Positions 6,986 through 12,151 of a stretch of 13,467 bases of DNA are shown here, one piece after another. Position 1 is the stretch's first letter. Each line of letters opens with the position of its first letter. Source of the stretch: an uncultured Lachnospiraceae bacterium (GTDB lineage: Bacteria; Bacillota_A; Clostridia; Lachnospirales; Lachnospiraceae); contig CAJUGZ010000099.1 of the NCBI GenBank assembly GCA_910585855.1, forward strand, positions 1-13,467, in the 5' to 3' direction. The position numbers and the translations under genes were made by a program. The notes under the pieces are model-generated. The model was not told the origin of the DNA, made no database searches, and saw nothing but the letters and a program-made list of their open reading frames with translations.

Positions 6986-8704
6986 ATGAAAAGGAAGATT
7001 GCAGCGGCTATGGTACTTTGTGCCTGCCTATGTACAGGTTATGTCAATCAGCAGATGGTGGTTGCAGATGAAGAGGAAACAGTAAGTATTATTTATGACG
7101 GAGTTTCGATTGGACCAGTTGAAATCGGAGGAATGACAAGAGAAGAGGCAAAAAGAGCAGTCAATGATTATATTGCACAGGTTTCAAGTACAAACATAAC
7201 ACTCTGTTTAGAAGGCGTTACAAATGCAGAAAAGCAGTTGGCAGTTTCAGCAGCCGATTTGGGGCTGAAATGGGCAAATCCAGATGTAATTGAAGATGCA
7301 ATGGGACTTGGAGATGCGGGGAATGTAGTACAGCGCTATAAAGCAAAAAAAGATATTGAAAATAATGCGATTGTATTTGATCTAGAATTTGCAGTAGATG
7401 AAAATAAGTTAAGAGATATACTGGAAACGAATATCGGAATACTGAATATAGAGGCACAGGATGCTACGATTGCAAAAGAGGGAGATCGGTTTGTCTATAC
7501 AGATGAAGTAGACGGAAAGGCAGTAGATATAGAAAAGGCAGTTCCATCATTGGCAGAGTTTCTTGCAAATGAATGGGATTTTAAGGAAACTACGATAGTT
7601 TTAGAAACTATGGTAAGTAAGGCAAAGATTACAAGAGCACTTTGCGAAACGATTGAAAAAGAACCGATTGGAAGTTATACAACATCATTTACTTCCTCTA
7701 GTTCGAATCGCTGCGGAAATATTGAAAATGCAGTAAAATTGATGACTGGTACAGTACTGCTGCCGGGAGAAACATTTTCCTGTCTGGAAAAGATGGTGCC
7801 GTTTACGGCGGAAAATGGGTATTATCTGGCAGGATCTTATCTGAACGGAAAGTCGGTTGACAGCTATGGAGGCGGTGTCTGCCAGGTTTCTACTACTCTA
7901 TATAATGCCGTATTGTTGGCAGAGTTAGAAGTAGTACAGAGAAACAATCATGGTTTAACAGTAAGCTATGTTCCGCTTTCTGCTGATGCGGCGATTGCCG
8001 AGAGCAGCGGAATGGATTTTAAATTTAAAAATAATACCAATGCTCCGATTTATTTGGAAGGAATTGTACAGAATAAACATTTGACTTTTAATTTATATGG
8101 GCATGACGAGCGACCGGAGAATCGGACAGTTAAGTATGAAAGCCGTATTGTGGAAGTGCTTTCTCCCGGAGCGGATGTGGTAACAGTGGATGAAAGCAGA
8201 CCGATTGGATCTCGAATTGTAACGCAAAGCAGCCATACCGGATATCGGGCAGAACTTTATAAATATGTTTATGTCAATGGGGAGAAACAATCTTCAGAGC
8301 GGGTAAATTCCAGTTATTATGCTCCTGCGCCAAATTATGTCATTGCAGGACCGGCTGAACCGGCTGTTGTGGAACAGGAAACAAATCCAGACGGAACGCC
8401 TGTAGTGACAGAACCTGCTACAGATGAAAATGGAAATCCGATTGAAACACCTTCTGTGGATCAGAATGGAGAACCGACGGAAACTACTTCAGATTCGGGA
8501 GAAACACCACAGGAAACACCGGGAACACAAGAAACACCAGAAATTCAGGAAACACCAGAAATTCAGGAAACGCCAGGAATACAGGAAACGCCGGGAGTAC
8601 AGGAAACACCGGGAACACAGGAAACACCGGGAATTCAGGAAGCACCGGTTCAGGAAACACCTGGAGTGGAGAGTGCTTCGGATATGATTACACCGGTTGG
8701 TTAA
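6986..8704 (+). CDS. Secreted VanW/G5-domain protein with peptidoglycan-binding region and repeat tail
   Basis: A 572-residue exported protein. Residues 1-27 are a signal peptide (KRK, hydrophobic core, cleavage probably after VVA). Residues about 35-215 fit one or two PF12229-type putative peptidoglycan-binding domains. Residues about 228-370 are the VanW domain, with the core GGGVCQVSTTLYNAV (295-309) and LLPGETFS. Residues about 384-455 are a G5-like domain (ESRIVEVLSPG to SSYYAPAPNYVI). A Pro/Thr/Glu-rich, strongly acidic tail runs from about 460 and contains nine QETPG-type hexapeptide repeats. There is no LPXTG motif or C-terminal anchor, so attachment would be non-covalent. AGGAGG at 6971-6976 sets the ATG. 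VanW proteins are common in Clostridia and have no proven enzymatic role; despite the name, this is not evidence of vancomycin resistance, since no other van gene is present. A cell-wall role is inferred. Confidence 0.9.
   Translation: MKRKIAAAMVLCACLCTGYVNQQMVVADEEETVSIIYDGVSIGPVEIGGMTREEAKRAVNDYIAQVSSTNITLCLEGVTNAEKQLAVSAADLGLKWANPDVIEDAMGLGDAGNVVQRYKAKKDIENNAIVFDLEFAVDENKLRDILETNIGILNIEAQDATIAKEGDRFVYTDEVDGKAVDIEKAVPSLAEFLANEWDFKETTIVLETMVSKAKITRALCETIEKEPIGSYTTSFTSSSSNRCGNIENAVKLMTGTVLLPGETFSCLEKMVPFTAENGYYLAGSYLNGKSVDSYGGGVCQVSTTLYNAVLLAELEVVQRNNHGLTVSYVPLSADAAIAESSGMDFKFKNNTNAPIYLEGIVQNKHLTFNLYGHDERPENRTVKYESRIVEVLSPGADVVTVDESRPIGSRIVTQSSHTGYRAELYKYVYVNGEKQSSERVNSSYYAPAPNYVIAGPAEPAVVEQETNPDGTPVVTEPATDENGNPIETPSVDQNGEPTETTSDSGETPQETPGTQETPEIQETPEIQETPGIQETPGVQETPGTQETPGIQEAPVQETPGVESASDMITPVG
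8510..8668 (+). repeat. 18-bp coding tandem repeat, nine units
   Basis: Nine units starting CAGGAAACACC (one begins CAAGAAAC), 18 bp each except the eighth (15 bp, one codon short). They encode QETPGI, QETPEI, QETPGV and similar hexapeptides. The frame is kept throughout, so copy number can vary without breaking the gene. Units 1 and 6 are identical, and neighbouring units differ at only a few positions, which suggests recent slippage or unequal crossing-over. Confidence 0.95.
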
Positions 8705-8728
8705 AAAGGATGGATTAATTTTTTAGTC

Positions 8729-8890
8729 GGACGCCGAAAGCCAAAGGGAGCTCTATTCCGAGCCCGCTTGCGCTTAGCATTTTCTATTTTCATAGCGGAC
8801 ACTAAGACGCTAAAACACAGCAGTACAGTGTCTAAGTGCCGACGGGAAATGATGACCCTGCATAGAGTTCCCTTTGGCTTTCGGCTGTGT
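8729..8890. mobile_element. MITE-like element with 24-bp terminal inverted repeats
   Basis: Positions 8733-8756 and 8862-8885 are inverted repeats matching at 23 of 24 bases. The interior contains a second, nested palindrome (GGaCACTaAGAC from 8798 pairing with GTCTaAGTGCC at 8830-8840), so the whole element can fold into a long hairpin. The left 94 bases recur at 13374-13467 with only 3 differences, and a diverged relative lies at 1409-1470. No ORF is encoded. The small size, long arms, lack of coding capacity and copies in separate intergenic sites are typical of MITEs. A clear target-site duplication was not found. It sits between the VanW stop codon and the first candidate terminator. Confidence 0.8.
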
Positions 8891-8958
8891 ATTTCAAACC
8901 GAAAAGGTAGTAAAATGTTCGCTGCAGTGTTTTGAGTTTGAGTAGTAGTAACGGATAA

Positions 8959-8997
8959 AATCCCGGAAATGCTGATAAAATGGGCATTTCCGGGATT
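8959..8997. terminator. 14-bp perfect hairpin, probable bidirectional terminator
   Basis: AATCCCGGAAATGC (8959-8972) pairs perfectly with GCATTTCCGGGATT (8984-8997) around an 11-base loop. The downstream T tract is weak on the plus strand (GCTTTATGTTT) and slightly better on the minus strand (ATTTTATC). It probably served the VanW gene before the MITE inserted between them. Confidence 0.55.
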
Positions 8998-9007
8998 GCT
9001 TTATGTT

Positions 9008-9043
9008 TGTTGGCAAAGCATGTGAAGTGTGCTTTTTCCAACA
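9008..9043. other. Hairpin of unknown role
   Basis: TGTTGG and AAAGCA pair with TGCTTT and CCAACA, interrupted by one and two unpaired bases, with a 9-base loop. It lies 10 bp beyond the 8959-8997 hairpin. It could be part of a tandem terminator or of an untranslated RNA; no T tract follows. Confidence 0.4.
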
Positions 9044-9134
9044 GAGAAAGTTGCGTCCAGTGTAAGATATTAAGTTTTTGATTTTTCATGTTTCAGAATG
9101 GAGGTTATCCGTTCCATGTAAAAATTGAATAAAA

Positions 9135-9185
9135 GGAATGTGTCTGTATTTTGAAACTATCAATACAGAAGAACATTCCATTTTT
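9135..9185 (+). terminator. Intrinsic terminator-like hairpin upstream of the NUDIX gene
   Basis: GGAATGT and CTGTATT pair with AATACAG and ACATTCC (9135-9179), with a small internal bulge and an 11-base loop, followed by ATTTTT. A minus-strand role is also possible because AAAA precedes the stem. Confidence 0.6.
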
Positions 9186-9315
9186 GTGGCAAAACAATTT
9201 TCTTGTCGGCGTTTCCCAATGGTAGAGAATATTTTTCTGTAAATGGTGTTTTAATGAAGAATGAAAGTGGTAAAATAAAATTCGTAGACAAGAAGTTGTA
9301 GAGGAGAGTACATAG

Positions 9316-9801
9316 ATGATTTTTAAAGCTAAGAATGGTGCGGAAATTATAGAAAAAATAAATATTGGTGAAAATGAGGCTATAGGAAAATTTGCTAATT
9401 TAAATCATGCCTTAGTTGTTGTAAAAATAGAAAATGATTATTTGCTGGGGTGGCATAAATGGAGAAGTGATTGGGAAACATTTGGCGGACTTATTGAAGC
9501 GGGGGAAAGTCTTAGAGAATGTATTGAACGTGAATGTGAAGAAGAACTTGGAATCGGCGATTTAAATTTTGAGTATTTGGGAATAGTGCATTATAATATG
9601 CCGCCTAATTATTGGGTTAAAGGTTGGCATGAAGAATATGGTGGATTATATGGAATTACCCTTTCAAGAGATGCAATTCAAATAATTGAAGAAAAAAGGT
9701 ATGATAAGGATGAAATTGGTGAAATTGGATTATATTCTGAGCTAAAAGCACGAGAAGAAAATATAGATGAAATAAATGAAAAATTATTGGAGTTCTATTA
9801 A
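9316..9801 (+). CDS. NUDIX hydrolase
   Basis: A 161-residue NUDIX enzyme. The Nudix box is perfect at residues 58-80: G58-x5-E64-x7-R72-E73-x2-E76-E77-x-G79-I80, the Mg2+-binding catalytic loop that cleaves a nucleoside diphosphate linked to another group. WETFGGLIEAGESL precedes and enters the box, and the length is normal. The substrate cannot be told; candidates include oxidised or non-standard nucleotides and nucleotide sugars. GAGGAGAG (9301-9308) sets the ATG. Codon use is more A+T-rich (many AAA, GAA, ATA, TTA) than in the VanW gene or the 10659-13323 operon. The gene stands alone in a region of repeats and relics, so horizontal acquisition is plausible (inference). Confidence 0.92.
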   Translation: MIFKAKNGAEIIEKINIGENEAIGKFANLNHALVVVKIENDYLLGWHKWRSDWETFGGLIEAGESLRECIERECEEELGIGDLNFEYLGIVHYNMPPNYWVKGWHEEYGGLYGITLSRDAIQIIEEKRYDKDEIGEIGLYSELKAREENIDEINEKLLEFY

Positions 9802-9922
9802 GGTTCAGACAAACTGGAAAAAGGAGTTTAGGATAATTATTGTTGTTTTATCAAGTTTGGTGAATATTTGTTATGTTTTAGTGCTTTTGAAAGACTTACT
9901 TTATAAGGCAGATAGGAAATAG
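9776..9922 (+). CDS. Possible 48-residue membrane peptide overlapping the NUDIX end
   Basis: ATG at 9776 lies within the last codons of the NUDIX gene in another frame. It opens 48 codons: a basic N-terminus (MKNYWSSIKVQTNWKKEFR), one hydrophobic stretch (IIIVVLSSLVNICYVLVLL) and a basic tail ending YKADRK. The positive-inside, single-helix layout looks like a small membrane protein, and the overlap could allow translational coupling. No clear RBS is present, and A+T-rich DNA easily produces such ORFs, so this is tentative. Confidence 0.25.
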   Translation: MKNYWSSIKVQTNWKKEFRIIIVVLSSLVNICYVLVLLKDLLYKADRK

Positions 9923-9989
9923 ACTTTGACGATATTTTATAGCTTTGTCTTTAGAAATGGCTTTTATTGCGTAATATTTTAAAAATGGG

Positions 9990-10017
9990 TTGTTAATTTG
10001 TGGAGATTTGCTATAAT
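9990..10017 (+). promoter_or_regulatory. Orphan promoter upstream of the antitoxin relic
   Basis: TTGTTA (9990-9995) and TATAAT (10012-10017) are 16 bp apart. It lies about 60 bp before the antitoxin-like frame and probably once drove it. No intact gene follows before 10659. Confidence 0.5.
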
Positions 10018-10079
10018 AAATGAGTGACAACATTTTGGAAACAGCAAATTAGCAAGACATAATAAATGATGTAATTAAG

Positions 10080-10250
10080 GTAAAAACGGGTGTATATTTA
10101 CACAAAACTTAAGTAAATATAGAGGATGATGTAAAGAAAAAGGCAGAACAGGTATGTGCTGATATCGGAATTTCTTTATTTGCTTATTATTGCAGGAACG
10201 AAAGTGACGACACAATTTTCGCTGGTTTTGGAATAATTTTGCGGGTATGA
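10080..10250 (+). pseudogene. Relic of a RelB/DinJ-type antitoxin gene
   Basis: One reading frame gives VKTGVYLHKT, a TAA stop at 10110-10112, then VNIEDDVKKKAEQVCADIGI and SLF before the similarity fades, ending at TGA 10248-10250. RelB/DinJ antitoxins typically start MAKT or MANT, then a short beta strand, then a segment like xDVKKxAExVxxxLGIxMSxA, which this resembles closely. There is no start codon at the expected place, an in-frame stop breaks the strand region, and the expected SxAIxxFLRQ and IPF regions are not recognisable. No toxin gene (relE, yafQ) follows; the inverted-repeat element begins 11 bp later. Resemblance is judged by eye. Confidence 0.5.
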
Positions 10251-10339
10251 ATACTCAGCTAGATTGGGGGAGGCGTTTGGGATTGCAGCGACTTCGGAGA
10301 AATGCTAGAAGGTCTTAGACTTCTGCTCGAATCATAGAA

Positions 10340-10380
10340 TTTTTTGCGCATACTGCTTTCATGCAGTGTGTGCAAAAAAA
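10340..10380. terminator. Strong symmetrical hairpin inside the inverted-repeat element
   Basis: TTTTTT plus GCGCATACTGC pairs with GCAGTGTGTGC plus AAAAAAA around the loop TTTCAT: 11 stem pairs (two G-T) extended by six T-A pairs. With T and A runs on both sides it has the form of a bidirectional terminator. Plus-strand transcription would lack a T tail after the stem, so the minus-strand direction, where TTTTTTT starts the stem and AAAAAA ends it, is no better. Its role may be structural. Confidence 0.4.
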
Positions 10381-10488
10381 GGTGCGTGTTTAGCCCATGT
10401 AAGGTAAGGGAAGGAAACGCATTATGGTCGGTAGAATCCTTCCTTATATCAGCCAAGTGCTGCTTGCCAAATGGGCGAATTGCGCACC
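10381..10488. other. Multi-stem foldable core, possible structured RNA
   Basis: GGTGCG (10381-10386) pairs with CGCACC (10483-10488), and GCCCAT (10393-10398) pairs with ATGGGC (10471-10476). Inside, TAAGG-GAAGGA (10405-10415) pairs with TCCTTCCTTA (10437-10446) with one bulged G, and CAAG/CTTG forms a small hairpin near 10454-10466. The result is a closing helix with two inner hairpins, like a compact structured RNA. CCGG-TTCGT-CCGG follows immediately. I match it to no known RNA family. Confidence 0.35.
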
Positions 10489-10594
10489 GGTTCGTCCGGC
10501 TGGATGCATTAATCGGCAGAAGTCTTAGACCTTCTTGCTTTTCGGAGAGCGGAGCAGCAAGTCCAAATGCCTCTCCCAATCTGGCGTCCGGTGT

Positions 10595-10622
10595 TTGGCA
10601 GGTGTCCGGTGTCCGATATAAA
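10595..10622 (+). promoter_or_regulatory. Promoter of the AIR-synthase-like operon
   Basis: TTGGCA (10595-10600) and TATAAA (10617-10622) are 16 bp apart, with the gene starting 36 bases later. Heptamers GGCGTCC (10583), GGTGTCC (10601) and GGTGTCC (10608) surround and enter the spacer and could be a regulator site, or simply element-end sequence. Confidence 0.6.
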
Positions 10623-10658
10623 AGTATATTGCTGAGATAAAAGAAAAGAGGATAAAAT

Positions 10659-11663
10659 ATGAAGTTTGGGAGGGTATCGGAATCGGTTTATAAGCGTTCG
10701 ATATGGAATTGTCTGAATCAGAAAGGTGGAAAAATTTGTCAGGATATGGGAGTTGGAATGGATGCTTGTATACATTCGAAGACTGATGGAATCTATCCGG
10801 TTACTTCTGTAGCTACGGTGACAGGAGTAAGGAGGTTTGGATGCAGGATTGCGTTGAATCGGGCGATAAATTATTTGGCGGCTGCAGGGGCTTTTGGGAA
10901 GAGTGCATGGGTAACTTTTTTGATGCCAGACTGGTTTATGGAGTCAGATTTAAGGACGGCTATGGAGGAATTAAGGGATACGGCAGAAGAGATTGGGGTT
11001 GAGATTTCCGGGGTTTATGCGGAAACTTTATCTGGAGTGGAGAGTCCTGTTGTGACTGTATCGGCTTATGGGGAGGCTGGACGGGAGAAAAGGGTATCAT
11101 TAAAGCAGATTACGGCGGGGATGGATATTGTGATGACAAAAGAGGCAGGAACAGAGGGAGCAGTAATGCTTGCTTTTGAGCAGGAGGAGAAACTTTTGAA
11201 ACGGTTTACGCCTTCTTTTTTGGATCAGATTCAGAGGCTTTTGTTTGAGATTTCCTCTGTGGAGGAAGCAAAGGAGGCTGTTTCCTGTGGGGTTAGAGCA
11301 ATGCATGTGGTAGGAGAAGGAGGAGTGTTTGGTGCGCTTTGGGAAATTGGAGAGGCAGCAGGGGTCGGAATGGAAGTGGATTGGAAGCAGATACCGATTC
11401 GGCAGGAGGTAATTGAGGTTTGTGAGTTTTTTTCAATTAATCCTTACCAGATTACTTCTGCTGGGAGTTTATTGATGGTGACAGAGGATGGGTATGATTT
11501 GGCAGAAAAATTGAGGCGGAAAGGATTTGCGGCATCGGTAATCGGGCATATTTTGGCAGGAAAGGATCGAGTGGTTTTACAGGAAGGCGAACGGCGCTTT
11601 TTAGAACCACCGAAGATGGATGAATTGAGAAAAGGGCTGAAAGAAGAAAAAATTGGAGGTTAA
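10659..11663 (+). CDS. AIR-synthase/HypE-like (PurM superfamily) protein
   Basis: A 334-residue protein of the PurM/HypE/ThiL/SelD superfamily of ATP-dependent enzymes. The C-terminal half (about 165-310) matches the AIRS_C fold best: MHVVGEGGVFGALWEIGEAA aligns with the HypE segment DPTRGGLATALNEIAEAS, followed by GVGMEVDWKQIPI, then SAGSLLMV and VIGHI. The N-terminal half (1-160) is divergent: the usual Asp-rich ATP/metal motif is not obvious (nearest is MGVGMDACIHSKTDG), and the terminal Cys motif of HypE is absent because the protein ends KIGG. It is therefore not a canonical hydrogenase maturation factor and no other hyp gene is present. GAGGAT just before ATG 10659 serves as RBS. It is first in a three-gene operon, 5 bp before the Lrp-type regulator, suggesting a linked role in amino-acid metabolism. 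The reaction is unknown. Confidence 0.8.
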   Translation: MKFGRVSESVYKRSIWNCLNQKGGKICQDMGVGMDACIHSKTDGIYPVTSVATVTGVRRFGCRIALNRAINYLAAAGAFGKSAWVTFLMPDWFMESDLRTAMEELRDTAEEIGVEISGVYAETLSGVESPVVTVSAYGEAGREKRVSLKQITAGMDIVMTKEAGTEGAVMLAFEQEEKLLKRFTPSFLDQIQRLLFEISSVEEAKEAVSCGVRAMHVVGEGGVFGALWEIGEAAGVGMEVDWKQIPIRQEVIEVCEFFSINPYQITSAGSLLMVTEDGYDLAEKLRRKGFAASVIGHILAGKDRVVLQEGERRFLEPPKMDELRKGLKEEKIGG

Positions 11664-11668
11664 ATAAG

Positions 11669-12151
11669 ATGAGAGAAAAAATTTTGGCTGTTTTGGAAAA
11701 GAACAGTCGTATTGATGTAGGAGAGTTAGCGATTTTGCTTGGAGAATCGGAAGTGGCGGTTGCAAATGAGATTGCTGATATGGAAAAGGAAAAAATTATT
11801 TGCGGATATCATACATTGATTAACTGGGATAAGACGGGAGAAGAAAAGGTAACAGCTTTAATTGAGGTAAAGGTAACACCGCAGAGAGGACAGGGGTTTG
11901 ATCGGATTGCGGAAAGGATTTATAATTTTTCTGAGGTCAATGCGGTGTATCTGATGTCTGGAGGGTTTGACTTTACCGTTATTATAGAAGAGAAGACGAT
12001 GAAGGAAGTGGCACAATTTGTTTCGGATAAGTTAGCACCTCTGGATGCGATTTTAAGTACGGCAACACATTTTGTATTGAAGAAATATAAGGATCACGGG
12101 ACTGTTTTAGGGGAAATTGTGCATGACGAAAGGATGTTAGTGACACCATGA
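11669..12151 (+). CDS. Lrp/AsnC-family transcriptional regulator
   Basis: A 160-residue DNA-binding regulator. Residues 1-50 are the winged helix-turn-helix (KILAVLEKNSRIDVGELAIL, then ESEVAVANEIADMEKEKII), with the wing at CGYHTLINW. Residues about 62-135 are the RAM effector-binding domain (VTALIEVKVTPQRGQGFDRI, MSGGFDFTVIIEE, ILSTATHFVLKKY), which in this family binds amino acids and drives oligomerisation. GGAGG (11655-11659) sets the ATG. It overlaps the aminotransferase by 4 bp (ATGA), so the two are translationally coupled. The pair is arranged like the alaR-alaT operon of Bacillus subtilis, so autoregulation and control of the aminotransferase by an amino acid are likely but inferred. 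Confidence 0.92.
   Translation: MREKILAVLEKNSRIDVGELAILLGESEVAVANEIADMEKEKIICGYHTLINWDKTGEEKVTALIEVKVTPQRGQGFDRIAERIYNFSEVNAVYLMSGGFDFTVIIEEKTMKEVAQFVSDKLAPLDAILSTATHFVLKKYKDHGTVLGEIVHDERMLVTP

Larger units (their letters stand above)
8705..9315. other. 611-bp gene-free region with a MITE and three hairpins
   Basis: No convincing gene is present. The region holds a MITE-like element (8729-8890), then hairpins at 8959-8997, 9008-9043 and 9135-9185, each listed separately. The remainder is A+T-rich sequence leading to the NUDIX start. Confidence 0.7.
10262..10581. mobile_element. 320-bp element with ~70-bp imperfect terminal inverted repeats
   Basis: The left arm (10262-10329) and right arm (10513-10581) are inverted copies over about 70 bases with scattered changes. 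Outer ends are GATTGGG and CCCAATC; AAGGTCTTAGACTTCTGC near the inner end of the left arm matches the complement of the right arm closely. The interior (10340-10488) is a dense set of stems, listed separately. No transposase or credible ORF is present, so it would be non-autonomous. The right arm and its flank recur at 1-115, supporting a dispersed family. It abuts the antitoxin relic and lies just upstream of the next operon's promoter. Confidence 0.75.
9802..10658. other. 857-bp region without an intact large gene
   Basis: The region contains a possible small membrane ORF (to 9922), an orphan promoter (9990-10017), an antitoxin relic (10080-10250), a 320-bp inverted-repeat element (10262-10581) and the promoter of the next operon (10595-10622). 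The 60-110-codon open frames inside the inverted-repeat element lie across its arms and look non-coding. Confidence 0.7.

Noticed and set aside
8510..8668. Direct repeats considered as a CRISPR array
   Set aside because: Units are contiguous 18-mers with no spacers, are in frame within a gene, and no cas genes are present.
8424..8687. Arg/Lys/His-rich frame over the tandem repeat
   Set aside because: It is the out-of-frame reading of the QETPG repeat in the VanW gene; the period itself creates the open frame.
6986..8704. Vancomycin resistance
   Set aside because: VanW-domain proteins are widespread and no ligase, VanX, VanY or two-component genes accompany it.
8832..9089. Minus-strand frame of 85 codons
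   Set aside because: It spans the MITE right arm and two hairpins, has no good RBS and no domain-like sequence.
10259..10640. Open frames of about 100 codons on both strands across the inverted-repeat element
   Set aside because: They run through the repeat arms and hairpins, overlap each other on opposite strands and show no recognisable domain.
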